This document shows positions 60,282-64,000 of a stretch of DNA of 64,000 bases, piece by piece. The stretch's first letter is position 1, and each line of letters starts with the position of its first letter. The DNA is from Nannobrachium achirus (Eukaryota > Chordata > Actinopteri > Myctophiformes > Myctophidae). Under the pieces are notes generated by a model. It was not told where the DNA came from. It made no database searches and worked only from the letters and a program-made list of their open reading frames with translations. The stretch is from the NCBI GenBank assembly GCA_963921795.1, contig OY997661.1, positions 41,699,966 through 41,763,965 of the forward strand. Direction: 5' to 3'. Made by a program: the position numbers and the translations under genes.

Positions 60282-62352
60282 GCACACACACACACACACA
60301 CACACACAGCTTTTGTTGCTAGTGACCATTTGTTAGTAGTTTTTAAATGTCTCCACCACTTGGTACCCTGGATATTCCATTTTAGTTGGTTGAAACCAGT
60401 GGTTCTCAACCTTTTCTGGCCGCGACCCCCAAAATAATCATATTTTAACTGGGGACCCCCAAAATAATCATATTTTAACTGGGGACCCCCCTACCCTGAC
60501 AAGCACTAAGAGTTGAGGCATTAGATTTTGAATAACACGGTTCTATTGTGAAAATACGCCTTGTGCTCACAACATGTAGATCGGCTATTTTCACAATTTC
60601 TGTAATATTTGACAATTCGGCCAAAGTTTAATTTAACATTTTAGAGGTAAGTCCTTAAATCGTCACTTTTAAAATGTGATGATAACCTCTATACACTAGG
60701 GCTGTCTTCGACACAGGATTTATGAAGTCGATTCGAGTCGCGGGGGTTAATCCGACGCGTCGACGAATCGTTTTATAGTCTACTTTGTGTAAAAAAAAAA
60801 AAGAGAAAAAAGTGTTGCTTTAAACCACGTCAACATAATAGAATAATACATTAAGAGATGAATTGAATACACAGTGTTTTCGGTGAGCACAAATGTTATC
60901 TGCATAGCAGTGTACAACCATAGAGTTATAACACACCGTTAAAACAAATAAAACATCTCCGCTGTTTCAACTCTGCCCCGTCTCTCGGCAGCGTGCAGTT
61001 TAGATGAGACATTCGCGAACGATTCCGGTCTCTTGAACGGCTCTTTTAAATGAACGATGGGATCCAGTCCGCAGTCGCGGGACACAGAGCACTGACAGAG
61101 TAATGAGTCAGTGTCGAGAACGGATTCATTTCAGAAAAGGATCATAAAAAGGGGGAGGCACAGCTCCCGTTAGAGCCAGCAGTGTGGACATGTCATGGAC
61201 GCAAACACAGCGAAACACAATCATTCATCATGGATTACAACACTGGAACAATTCAGAAGCACTTTAATTAGAAAATGTAACTTGTAGCCTACACTTGTGT
61301 ATGTTAATTTGACTTTAGAAGATTGTTTACTACTTCGTGGACGCGCGTTTGTGCTGTGGCAGGTTATTTAATATGGGATTTTGACAGCGTGCTTCCTCCT
61401 CTTAACGGAACACTGTCCCGGCTCTGAATGTTTTAACGAAGCGGCGGTCTGAACCGTTCTGGCCGTTCCGTCTCACTTTCAACCCGACGCTGGTGCGAGA
61501 CAATAAATAACTGTTCGCCAATTGCTACTTCTCATTGGAAGTACATGACCACACCAGTCCAGCAGTGCACCGCAGTACTGGCAGTAGTAGGCTAACTGGT
61601 GATATAAAAAAATATATATTTTCGCTTCGACTCAAACAATTGTTGTCGATTCCCGGGGCTTAAAACGACGCGTCGATTCGTCGATTTTTAGAAGACACCC
61701 CTACTATACACTTAAACTTATGTTGGCTTGTTTACCTTGGAGCGAGAAAACAAAGTTTCACATTAAGTTAATCCTCTGGGGACCCCCCCAAAATAATCTG
61801 GGGACCCACCTGGGGGTCCCGACCCACAGGTTGAGAACCACTGGTTTAAACTGGAACTCAACATACAGTTGCAATAAGTTATCAAAATGAGTAGAAACGA
61901 CAAGCCGCAAGACAACGAGGCAATTAGATGGAAAAACGATGTTTAAAAAAAACGACATCGACCCTGATGACAAGCGATTAACCGAAATGTGTTTGTTTAA
62001 AACCAACACGTTCCCTTAGGCTTAGCATCTCACTTCTGCACAACAAAGAACACCAAGTCTTCAGCTTTATCATCACCTTTGACCTCGACCTGAAACGTCG
62101 CGCAATCGTCGGCCGTCACGCACGTGTACGCGCCCGAGTGAGACCAAACGGCCGATTGGATAATCAGCGTCCTCCTGTGGCCTTCCTCGAGCAGCTCCAC
62201 GCCCGGATGGTTGAAGACCTGCTCGCCGTCTTTGTACCAGTACACCTGGCCGCACGGGTCCGTCAGGTAGCACTGGAGAGCTATGGGTTCGCCCTCCTCG
62301 GTGGATTTGGTCCGCTCGCCCTCTGGGATCTCGTAGAACTTGACGGGAGCCG
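22981..62352 (-). CDS. obsl1: obscurin-like 1 (obsl1), C-terminal 16 Ig domains, 5' incomplete
   Basis: Nineteen minus-strand exons join in frame into about 1,450 residues that are nothing but tandem I-set Ig domains (pattern C-x(11-13)-W-(Y/L/F)KDG ... L-x-I ... D-x-G-x-Y-x-C). Every domain-border intron is phase 1, as in titin, obscurin and OBSL1. The last Ig domain runs directly into a stop codon, and no SH3, DH-PH, IQ or kinase module follows, which is why OBSL1 is preferred to obscurin or SPEG. OBSL1 is a cytoskeletal adaptor at M-bands and at intercalated discs, and in other cells it acts with CUL7 and CCDC8 in the 3M complex; the titin- and myomesin-binding N-terminal domains would lie right of the window. 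The paralogue (a or b in fish) cannot be decided here. Confidence 0.75.
23390..23660. repeat. inverted-end repeat containing minisatellite
   Basis: GGTTCGAACTCCCG near 23408 is inverted at about 23625. Between them are about four units of a CACCAGCGTCGGCAGGTTAG motif and then GGTTAGGGTTAAGGTTAGG tracts. Related pieces occur at 40710-40810 and 59545-59640. Confidence 0.6.
23766..24195. mobile_element. foldback related to 8374-8993
   Basis: Arms about 23766-23910 and 24045-24195 are inverted copies around a centre near 23990. The phrase CTGAATCCATTGCAATCATT is shared with the copy in the ctdsp1 intron. Confidence 0.65.
24301..24567 (-). CDS. obsl1: obsl1 exon, Ig domain 15
   Basis: 267 bp, phase 1-1, donor GTCAGT. 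It starts [16 protein letters not shown], with [20 protein letters not shown] and [14 protein letters not shown]; the F-strand Cys is Ile. The domain start VKPLRD matches the FVKPLED consensus of its neighbours. Confidence 0.9.
24568..25658. repeat. intron with hAT-like remnant, hairpin and dispersed repeat
   Basis: A pair CAGTGTTTCTCAACC / GGTTGAAAAACAC marks a remnant at about 24652-24889. A compact hairpin lies at 24947-25009. The stretch 25105-25520 is a repeat also found at 35430-35650 (ATCCAAAGCGACTTACAATA type). No gene. Confidence 0.55.
25659..25763 (-). CDS. obsl1: obsl1 exon, second half of Ig domain 14
   Basis: 105 bp too short to stand out as an open frame. It reads [20 protein letters not shown] and then [14 protein letters not shown], donor GTAAAC, acceptor CAG to the right. 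It completes the domain begun at 28009-28170 (162 + 105 = 267 bp). The F-strand Cys is replaced (GEIRFVAKD). Confidence 0.85.
25891..26479. mobile_element. family R element with 89-bp internal tandem array
   Basis: Bounded by TGCCAGACCCAGGGGG and by GGTGACCTGGTCTAG. The interior holds four copies of an 89-bp unit containing GAAAACAGCCGATCTACAA, one half of the hairpin module. The inverted copy at 50189-50544 has only two units. Confidence 0.65.
26540..26722. repeat. family A core fragment
   Basis: Contains inverted pieces of the GGTCCTTGACATGAA and AGACATTTATAGAATCAGG segments of family A and two degenerate hairpin arms (about 26498-26530 and 26708-26722). Confidence 0.5.
26724..27295. mobile_element. 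second copy of the TGAGCGGTGC element
   Basis: Matches 1799-2445 at nearly every base, including a partial extra left terminus (26724-26882) before the complete element (26883-27295). Confidence 0.7.
27472..27991. mobile_element. foldback, 0.5 kb, next to an obsl1 exon
   Basis: Arms of about 220 bp are inverted copies (for example GACTAGACCAGGATTTCTCA near 27508 and its complement near 27940) around a GC-rich centre at 27690-27765. Its right edge lies about 17 bases from the donor side of exon 28009-28170. Confidence 0.7.
28009..28170 (-). CDS. obsl1: obsl1 exon, first half of Ig domain 14
   Basis: 162 bp. It starts [16 protein letters not shown], with [20 protein letters not shown], and ends TIKIRTE plus one base, donor GTAGGG. 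A 0.5-kb foldback ends about 18 bp from the exon. Confidence 0.87.
28240..28505. repeat. D-type core with full hairpin, no host ends recognised
   Basis: Symmetric core from GTCGGATGGAAACCG to TTTCTGCCCGACAGTGA. The hairpin at 28317-28401 has AACAGC and AAGCACAC variants in both arms. Confidence 0.7.
28526..28934. mobile_element. hAT-like element family E (copy 1)
   Basis: Ends TAGTGGTGGGAAAAAGTACT and CTTTACACCACTG with exact 8-bp duplication ACAATGGG (28518-28525, 28935-28942). Only a half hairpin remains (28675-28699). Confidence 0.88.
29369..29843. mobile_element. hAT-like element family A-prime
   Basis: Ends CAGGGGTGTCGCA and TGTGACGCCCCTG. The interior matches the core of TTAA-type family A, including the full right hairpin (29678-29750) and a half left hairpin (29404-29435). 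The right end is 11 bases from an obsl1 exon. Confidence 0.75.
29855..30008 (-). CDS. obsl1: obsl1 exon, second half of Ig domain 13
   Basis: 154 bp, acceptor TAG right of 30008 in phase 0. It reads [20 protein letters not shown], then [20 protein letters not shown] and SCNLEVY. Together with 31469-31581 this gives 267 bp, one domain. The donor GTACGC is followed by only 11 bases before a transposon terminus (29843). Confidence 0.88.
30237..30508. mobile_element. foldback in obsl1 intron
   Basis: Segments around CACGGGCCTCTCCAAGTT (30306) and AACTTGGAGAGGCCCGTG (30410) are inverted, and the similarity continues outwards to CCTCCATTGTAACCGAG. Termini are not clear. Confidence 0.6.
30715..30860 (+). 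repeat. tRNA-headed SINE
   Basis: A-box-like TGGCCTAGCGGTCCGGGCAC and B-box-like GGGTTTGAATCCCG are spaced as in a tRNA, followed by a pyrimidine-rich CTCTCTATCTCTCCCC tail body. It lacks a good cloverleaf, so it is a SINE and not a tRNA gene. Confidence 0.6.
30861..31345. repeat. CCATATATGGAGATCC-rich dispersed repeat
   Basis: Repeated variants of CATATATGGAGATCC and TCACAGTGATGTCAGAG. Parts recur at 54300-54560 (AGACGCCTCAGGGCGACA) and at 40-160 (TGATGTCACAGTGATGTG). Confidence 0.55.
31469..31581 (-). CDS. obsl1: obsl1 exon, first half of Ig domain 13
   Basis: 113 bp. It starts [16 protein letters not shown] and ends VEVKWLK, donor GTAGAA in phase 0. The B-strand Cys (LECEFSRP) and C-strand Trp are present. 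It is joined to exon 29855-30008. Confidence 0.88.
31582..32471. other. obsl1 intron without recognised features
   Basis: No coding exon, hairpin copy or clear transposon terminus was found here; a T tract lies near 31687. Confidence 0.4.
32472..32738 (-). CDS. obsl1: obsl1 exon, Ig domain 12 (both core Cys missing)
   Basis: 267 bp, phase 1-1, donor GTACCA. It starts [16 protein letters not shown]. The B strand reads [10 protein letters not shown], the C strand [10 protein letters not shown], the F strand [10 protein letters not shown]. Neither disulphide Cys is present, but Trp and the LTLEDTG turn are kept. Confidence 0.88.
32739..33819. repeat. obsl1 intron with one isolated hairpin
   Basis: A hairpin with a divergent outer arm pair (GGTGGCCGATCTGC / GATCGACCAC) lies at 33032-33098. 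The rest shows no gene or identifiable element. Confidence 0.5.
33820..34369. mobile_element. chimeric A / A-prime element
   Basis: The left end is the TTAA-type CCCATTTAGACTGGG (TTAA at 33816-33819), but the right end is the hAT-like TTGTGACGCCCCTG of family A-prime. Hairpins at 33870-33920 (collapsed) and 34180-34252 flank the shared core. Confidence 0.65.
34370..34891. mobile_element. hAT-like element family F, flanked by a direct repeat of about 105 bp
   Basis: Ends CAGGGTTCCCACGG and GTGTGGGAACCCTG. Left flank 34260-34369 and right flank 34892-34994 are diverged copies of the same segment, differing mainly in the length of a C run. The interior carries a family H piece and a half hairpin (34588-34618). 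Confidence 0.8.
34996..35262 (-). CDS. obsl1: obsl1 exon, Ig domain 11 (B-strand Cys missing)
   Basis: 267 bp, phase 1-1, donor GTAAGG. It starts [16 protein letters not shown]. The B strand reads [10 protein letters not shown] (Thr for Cys), the C strand [10 protein letters not shown], the F strand [10 protein letters not shown]. The coding strand is very GC-rich, so the opposite strand has long open frames without meaning. Confidence 0.9.
35430..35650. repeat. dispersed fish repeat (ATCCAAAGTGACTTACAATA type)
   Basis: Shares order and sequence with 25105-25400, including CAACAATACAACAAATGCAT-like text and GGGTTTAGGTGGAGTCT. Confidence 0.6.
36020..36467. mobile_element. broken family C element with inserted foldback
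   Basis: Half hairpin at 36027-36062 with the TCCACTAT flank of family C; right end ATAATCGTGACAGCCC at 36452-36467. Between them a foldback (36210-36411) with arms CACTTCACCTCTGGGACAAC and the inverse. Confidence 0.6.
36475..36744 (-). CDS. obsl1: obsl1 exon, Ig domain 10 (F-strand Cys missing)
   Basis: 270 bp, phase 1-1, donor GTGAGT. It starts [16 protein letters not shown], with [20 protein letters not shown]. The F strand reads [10 protein letters not shown], lacking both the Tyr and the Cys. A family C transposon end lies seven bases from the exon. Confidence 0.9.
36783..37182. mobile_element. hAT-like element with D-type core (copy 2)
   Basis: Ends CAGGGGTTCCCAAACTT and GGAAAACCCCTG with exact 8-bp duplication AAATAGGA (36775-36782, 37183-37190). 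Only the left part of the D-type core remains; the hairpin is reduced to AACAGCAGATCAG. Confidence 0.85.
37183..37865. other. obsl1 intron, mostly featureless
   Basis: No exon or transposon end seen; a T tract lies at 37651-37675. Confidence 0.4.
39054..39480 (+). repeat. two tandem copies of a tRNA-headed SINE
   Basis: Copies at about 39054-39240 and 39268-39470 share GTAGTGTAGTGGTCAGTGCC-type A boxes and CAGTTCAAAC-type B boxes, each preceded by a CTTTTTCTTTTTTC tract, so one carries the other as a duplication. Confidence 0.65.
39560..40120 (+). repeat. two further tRNA-headed SINE units
   Basis: One at about 39562-39640 (AGTGTAGTGGTCAGGGCA, GGATCGAATCTCG) and one at 39862-40110 (CAGTGGCCTAGTGGTTTGAG, GGGTTCAAACCTGG). 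The second has a longer body ending near GAAAGGCCCAAGAACACG. Confidence 0.6.
40308..40574 (-). CDS. obsl1: obsl1 exon, Ig domain 9
   Basis: 267 bp, phase 1-1, donor GTAAGT. It starts [16 protein letters not shown], with [20 protein letters not shown] and [16 protein letters not shown]. The motif FVKPLED is common in obscurin-family Ig domains. Confidence 0.9.
40805..41079. mobile_element. family B fragment, half hairpin
   Basis: Begins at the half arm GAGCTTGTAGATCGGC (40808) and runs through the B interior to CTGAAGACCCCCTG, 17 bases from the donor side of exon 41097-41366. Confidence 0.65.
41097..41366 (-). CDS. obsl1: obsl1 exon, Ig domain 8 (B-strand Cys missing)
   Basis: 270 bp, phase 1-1, donor GTAAGA. 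It starts [16 protein letters not shown]. The B strand reads [10 protein letters not shown] without Cys, the C strand [10 protein letters not shown], and the F strand [12 protein letters not shown]-family element ends 17 bp from the donor side of the exon. Confidence 0.9.
41409..41878. mobile_element. hAT-like element with D-type core and full hairpin (copy 3)
   Basis: Ends CAGGGTTCCCCAATTC and TTGGGGAACCCTG; flanks CAATAGAG / CAATAGCA. The D-type core (about 41525-41765) carries a perfect-arm hairpin at 41605-41683. Confidence 0.8.
42095..42560. repeat. remnant related to the 14088-14660 element
   Basis: Shares CGATACATGGACGATATTGG and the TTTATC..TAGACC order with 14140-14420, but the ends are eroded. 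Confidence 0.5.
42671..43125. mobile_element. family C element with hairpin (copy 2)
   Basis: Ends TAGGGCTGTCACGATTA and ATTGTGACAGACCTA; flanks GAAATTTG / TAAACTTG, partly matching. Hairpin at 42895-42958 with a very short apex. A short tandem expansion of ATTATGTCAAATAA units lies at 43015-43090. Confidence 0.8.
43158..43433 (-). CDS. obsl1: obsl1 exon, Ig domain 7
   Basis: 276 bp, phase 1-1, donor GTACTG. It starts [15 protein letters not shown], with [20 protein letters not shown] and [15 protein letters not shown], so both core Cys and the Trp are present. Confidence 0.9.
43636..44557. mobile_element. TTAA-flanked foldback, AGGACAACTC ends
   Basis: TTAA at 43632-43635 and 44558-44561; ends AGGACAACTCCGCC and GGGCAGAGTTGTCCT. 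Inner arms 43975-44120 and 44398-44545 are inverted copies. Confidence 0.75.
44564..45064. mobile_element. intact hAT-like element family B with hairpin (copy 2)
   Basis: Ends TAGGGGTCTTCAAC and GTTGAAGACCCCTG with exact 8-bp duplication CTTTAAGT (44556-44563, 45065-45072). The target is the right border of the preceding TTAA element. Hairpin at 44715-44781. Confidence 0.88.
45125..45403 (-). CDS. obsl1: obsl1 exon, Ig domain 6 (F-strand Cys missing)
   Basis: 279 bp, phase 1-1, donor GTAAAC. It starts [15 protein letters not shown], with [20 protein letters not shown]. The F strand reads [10 protein letters not shown], with Leu in place of the second Cys. An acidic run (EEEEG) sits in the D-E turn. 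Confidence 0.9.
45583..45626. repeat. TA/GTATA microsatellite
   Basis: Alternating GTATATA and TATATA units in the obsl1 intron. Confidence 0.85.
45780..46100. other. GC-rich island without gene
   Basis: A CG-rich stretch (about 45895-46060) between AT-rich flanks, with open frames on both strands of arginine-rich, low-complexity protein and no recognisable family. It could be a CpG island or the body of an unrecognised repeat. Confidence 0.35.
46262..46520. repeat. tandem duplication, unit about 130 bp
   Basis: Two neighbouring copies share GACTGTAGAGATACTGTGTA, GGTGGCGCTAGA and GTAGGAGCAGTGTCCAAAAA. The GGTGGCGCTA phrase also appears in the cluster at 37866-40254. Confidence 0.65.
46766..47322. 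mobile_element. family A element, reverse orientation, two hairpins
   Basis: TTAA at 46762-46765 before CCCATTTAGGCC; right end CCTAAATGG followed by TTTTAA. Hairpins at 46802-46848 (collapsed) and 47191-47260. It ends about 30 bases from exon 47354-47629. Confidence 0.75.
47354..47629 (-). CDS. obsl1: obsl1 exon, Ig domain 5 (B-strand Cys missing)
   Basis: 276 bp, phase 1-1. It starts [16 protein letters not shown]. The B-strand position reads [10 protein letters not shown], so Ile replaces the usual Cys. The C strand reads [10 protein letters not shown] and the F strand [10 protein letters not shown]. The core disulphide cannot form; cytoplasmic I-set domains tolerate this. Confidence 0.9.
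47697..48134. mobile_element. TTAA-type foldback, AGGACA termini (copy 2)
   Basis: TTAA at 47693-47696 and 48135-48138. Arms mirror each other around GACACAATAAGCC segments. Same family as 9593-10005 and 56277-56703. Confidence 0.75.
48215..48490 (+). repeat. tRNA-headed SINE
   Basis: Head 48220-48295 has A box TAGCTCAGTCGG and B box GGTTCGATTCC, followed by a 200-bp unrelated body. The head looks like a class of tRNA with GTCCCCGGG 5' stem, but the pairing 3' end is poor. Confidence 0.7.
48601..48628. repeat. CA microsatellite
   Basis: About 14 CA units; a TA repeat lies at 48850-48880. Confidence 0.9.
48934..49953. mobile_element. hAT-like element family E with hairpin and nested TTAA element (copy 2)
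   Basis: Ends CAGTGTTGTAAAAAGTACT and CTTTACACCACTG with exact 8-bp duplication CCAAAAGG (48926-48933, 49954-49961). Hairpin at 49105-49183 with 38-bp arms and one mismatch. A second element is nested at 49400-49919. Confidence 0.9.
49400..49919. mobile_element. piggyBac-like short element nested in family E
   Basis: Ends CCCTCTAAGGCCC and GGGCCTTAGAGGG with TTAA on both sides (49396-49399, 49920-49923). No open frame for a transposase. Confidence 0.85.
50189..50544. mobile_element. family R element, two internal units
   Basis: Inverted relative of 25891-26479, from CTAGACCAGGTCACCTGG to CCCTGGGTCTGGCA. It has two tandem units where the other copy has four. One unit retains GAGCTTGTAGATCGGC. 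Confidence 0.65.
50977..51504. mobile_element. element inserted with 8-bp duplication GTTGCGAC
   Basis: The 8-mer GTTGCGAC occurs at 50969-50976 and 51505-51512, both belonging to the A-prime end. The insert begins CATAGACTGTATAAAAGATA. No clear inverted ends, so it may be a SINE-like insert. Confidence 0.6.
51528..51803 (-). CDS. obsl1: obsl1 exon, Ig domain 4
   Basis: 276 bp, phase 1-1. It starts [16 protein letters not shown], with [20 protein letters not shown] and [18 protein letters not shown]. The donor GTAAGG is followed after a few bases by a transposon terminus (51519). Confidence 0.9.
52271..56170. mobile_element. 3.9-kb foldback with arms of about 1.5 kb
   Basis: Terminal motif AGTATCTGGCCTATACTCC at 52271 is inverted at 56170. 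Inverted similarity continues inwards to about 53948 and 54715 with several insertions and deletions. Open frames in the arms are short and broken, and no transposase family was recognised. The centre carries an unrelated fish repeat (53950-54205). Confidence 0.75.
53950..54205. repeat. widespread fish repeat in the foldback loop
   Basis: Text such as GGACTGCATTTACAG, GCACTTTACAATTCACCC and TCTTGCTCAAGGACACTTCG marks a dispersed repeat common in teleost genomes. Confidence 0.6.
56277..56703. mobile_element. TTAA-type foldback, AGGACCACTTTG termini (copy 3)
   Basis: TTAA at 56273-56276 and 56704-56707, arms mirrored around CATAAGTCACATCTGCCCAT. Third copy of the family. Confidence 0.75.
56708..57310. 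other. obsl1 intron, no gene
   Basis: No exon or full element seen. A TTGCACCCCTA terminus at 57310, 31 bases from exon 57342-57617, suggests an eroded hAT-like insertion. Confidence 0.4.
57342..57617 (-). CDS. obsl1: obsl1 exon, Ig domain 3
   Basis: 276 bp, phase 1-1. It starts [16 protein letters not shown], with [20 protein letters not shown] and [16 protein letters not shown], a full canonical Ig domain. Its acceptor AG is separated from a transposon end (57626) by only eight bases, so branch point and pyrimidine tract must lie in transposon sequence. Confidence 0.9.
57626..59030. mobile_element. family K element filling an entire intron
   Basis: Ends CAGGGACGTGCAGAG and CCAGCACGTCCCTG. 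The interior holds a variant hairpin at 57693-57757 and a D-type core with full hairpin at 58721-58790. Only 8 and 25 bases of the 1,438-bp intron lie outside it. Flanks CTGCAATT / CTGCTGAT match in part. Confidence 0.7.
59056..59216 (-). CDS. obsl1: obsl1 exon, second half of Ig domain 2
   Basis: 161 bp that begin with the last base of the split Trp codon and then read [39 protein letters not shown] and AFTVNVR. Donor GTAATC lies to the left. The intron inside this domain (59217-59898) holds no gene; it contains a minisatellite-like CACCAG stretch at 59545-59640 and a hAT-like element end at 59864. Confidence 0.88.
59899..60013 (-). CDS. obsl1: obsl1 exon, first half of Ig domain 2
   Basis: 115 bp with acceptor AG right of 60013. 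It reads [20 protein letters not shown] and on to [15 protein letters not shown]. It ends within the tryptophan codon of the C strand (TG|G), donor GTATGA. The domain is completed by exon 59056-59216; together they give 276 bp, the length of a single-exon domain in this gene. Confidence 0.88.
60178..60308. repeat. long CA/CG microsatellite
   Basis: About 130 bp of CA units with interspersed CG, in the obsl1 intron. Confidence 0.95.
60397..61843. mobile_element. hAT-like family H element with nested element
   Basis: Ends CAGTGGTTCTCAACC and GGTTGAGAACCACTG; flanks GTTGAAAC / GTTTAAAC, 7 of 8 matching. A degenerate half hairpin lies at 60551-60590. The middle is interrupted at 60697-61703. Confidence 0.8.
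60697..61703. mobile_element. nested hAT-like element, exact 8-bp duplication
   Basis: Ends TAGGGCTGTCTTCGACAC and AAGACACCCCTA with exact duplication CTATACAC (60689-60696, 61704-61711). One kb, rich in GACGCGTCGA motifs, no transposase frame, no hairpin module. Confidence 0.85.
62077..62352 (-). CDS. obsl1: obsl1 exon, Ig domain 1 of the visible series
   Basis: 276 bp, phase 1 at both ends, donor GTGATG to the left and acceptor AG to the right. It starts [12 protein letters not shown]. The B-strand Cys (ALQCYL), C-strand [10 protein letters not shown] and F-strand [10 protein letters not shown] are all present, so this is a complete canonical Ig fold. An extra Cys pair (DPC, DDC) is also visible. 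Confidence 0.9.
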
Positions 62353-62894
62353 CTATATATGAGCGTTTGGGAGTTGGGTTAGTGTGTGGCAGATGAGACA
62401 TGAGGAGTTTAGAAATGGCATTTTTTCCAATGTATGTCTCATTTTGAAATGGGACTCGAGGTTGAAATGGACTTCTTTTAACCACTTTACCCAGGGGTAC
62501 CTATTTTGGGCAGTCATTGTAGGTGGATATTTGTCATGAATTTTTAAAATAACTAAAAGTATTGTAAACAAAAAAGAAAGAAAACAAGAGGAAAAATTGC
62601 AAAAAAACAGTAAATCTACAAGCTCATAACATGCAACAATGTGAAGCGTTTATTTGTAATGGAAATGGAAAATTATATATAATTATATATGTGGTTAAGC
62701 GATCGTCTAAATATTTGAAGAGTACCTATTGTTTTACTAATTTCATGAAGTCCAAATTAAGTCGACTGTGTATGTGGCATTTTGCAATGATGATTTAGGT
62801 TGATTGTCATTATGGTGGGATGTAGGGTGGTTGTGATGGCATGATATGTGTATAGGAAGGGGGTTATGCATACTGTATACGTGCCAGCTCTTTT
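62353..62894. other. obsl1 intron, no gene
   Basis: Only an isolated hairpin half arm (62611-62632) is recognised. The exon for the preceding Ig domain lies beyond the window. Confidence 0.4.
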
Positions 62895-63489
62895 AAATTT
62901 AGGCCTAGAATTATTGAATGCTTTAACCAGTGAAAAATAGCAGATATACAAGCTCACAGCGCGGCACCGAGTGCCGCGCTGCGAGCTTGTAGATCTGCTA
63001 TTTTTGAAAAAGTAGTGAAAATGGGTGCAAATCTGTCAATATATGTATTTTCAAAGCGAACGTTTGTAACTAAAATTTTGCTTCTGGGTGGTCCCTGGAA
63101 CTAAATATTTTGAGATGGGGGTCCGTGGCCAAATAAATATAATTTTGGGGGTCCTTCACATAAAAAGGTTTGAGAACCACTGACACAGTAGTCTCTCAAG
63201 AACAGACTAACTGAGCTCCAGTTAAGTGAAAATGACCTTTTCTTTGACGACGGCTGGCCAGATTGCTGACATAGAAACATAGTTTTTTTTCAAAAAACCT
63301 TAGAAGGATTCAAAAGACACTTATAGAATCGGGTCAAAATTCAAATTTTCACGATTTTTCTAAAATAGCAGATCTACAAGCTTGCAGCGCGGCACTCGGT
63401 GCCGCGCTGTGAGCTTGTATATCTGCTATTTTTCAATAGTTAAAGCATAAAATAGTGATACACAATAATGTGTACCCGTTCTGAATGGG
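62895..63489. mobile_element. family A element, reverse orientation, two full hairpins
   Basis: Right end GAATGGG followed by TTAA (63490-63493); left end eroded. Hairpins at 62932-63006 and 63362-63431 both keep the GCGGCAC / GTGCCGC apex. Confidence 0.78.
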
Positions 63490-63537
63490 TTAAATGAAAG
63501 AGCGCCTCCGCGCACACAAACACACATACAGTACTGT

Positions 63538-64000
63538 CAGGGACATGCAGAGAATGTTAGAGAGGCAGGGGCTGAAATTTCTAAAAGGGCCTTTTGGTGG
63601 AAATATTGAAAATAGCTGCGACGCATTGTGAGCTTGGAGGTCGGCTATTTTTCAGTGCGTGACACCACACTAAACTAAACATACTCAAGTCAATACTGGA
63701 GATGTGGCGTAACGGCATGGATTTCTACACAGAGAGGGCAATTCTTTCAATATAAGCTGCATTCAAGTTCAGGAGAGTTTGGACAAGGCAATTCTCTTGA
63801 ATGCTGCCTTCAGGTATGGAATTGAAAGAGGGCGTTTGCATTTCTTTCACCATAGTAAAAACTGCATTCATGGTCTGGAGAGGGCACTTTTTTTACAGAT
63901 GGATAAATGGGCACAAGCGTAATTTGTAAAGGGTTGATGGGTTTAATAAACCCAAGGGCCCCCCTACTGGTGACAGTATTATAAATTCATAGGCTATTAT
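63538..64000. mobile_element. family K element, cut by window edge
   Basis: Starts CAGGGACATGCAGAGAATGT and follows 57626 onward for more than 100 bp. Its hairpin (63605-63650) lost most of the left arm. Confidence 0.7.

Noticed and set aside
60111..60437. Open frames of repeating Thr-His or Cys-Val
   Set aside because: They are translations of the CA microsatellite.
962..63650. Regular palindromic repeats reminiscent of a CRISPR array or bacterial REP sequences
   Set aside because: The copies are scattered over 64 kb inside transposons with no spacers of constant length, and the genes are plainly animal genes with introns.

Overview
This window is vertebrate nuclear DNA, and most likely comes from a ray-finned (teleost, probably percomorph) fish. 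It holds two intron-rich animal genes pointing towards each other. The introns are packed with short non-autonomous DNA transposons of the kinds common in fish: hAT-like elements with 8-bp target duplications, TTAA-flanked elements, a Tc1-like element, foldbacks and tRNA-headed SINEs. No prokaryotic, plasmid or viral gene was recognised. The species cannot be named from the sequence alone.

Left part (1 to about 21,000, plus strand): ctdsp1, the nuclear small CTD phosphatase SCP1. Six coding exons are visible (706-848, 4627-4722, 7537-7593, 10178-10270, 11622-11807, 14727-14855) and all join in frame. The start codon and about 25-30 N-terminal residues lie upstream of the window. Its intron between 7593 and 10178 carries the mir-26 hairpin (9350-9419), the same host-gene arrangement as MIR26B in human CTDSP1. 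The 3' untranslated region and intergenic space (14,856-22,980) are filled with transposons.

Right part (22,981 to the right edge, minus strand): a tandem immunoglobulin-domain gene, best read as the C-terminal part of obscurin-like 1 (obsl1). Nineteen exons encode 16 consecutive Ig domains of about 89-93 residues. Thirteen domains are encoded by one exon each and three by two exons. All domain-boundary introns are phase 1. The chain ends in a stop codon at 22,981-22,983 straight after the last Ig domain, with no kinase or RhoGEF module, which favours OBSL1 over obscurin. The N-terminal part lies beyond 64,000.

The unexpected feature is a short palindrome, roughly 45-85 bp with constant arms around AGATCTACAAGCTCAC / GTGAGCTTGTAGATCT. 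It occurs about 30 times as a hairpin and about 20 more times as a collapsed half, in introns of both genes and between them. It sits inside many otherwise different transposon families. Each family has its own arm variant and its own self-complementary apex, mirrored on both arms. Related elements share the hairpin-bearing core but carry different terminal inverted repeats, so the hairpin core looks like a cassette moved between transposons. Other oddities are: one hAT-like family flanked by direct repeats of 25 and about 105 bp instead of 8 bp; transposon ends lying 7-18 bp from splice donors; an intron that is almost entirely one transposon; an inverted U6-snRNA-like sequence; and a 3.9-kb foldback.

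All coordinates were read by eye. Exon borders rest on reading frame plus GT/AG sites. Repeat borders with an exact target duplication are firm, and the others are approximate.
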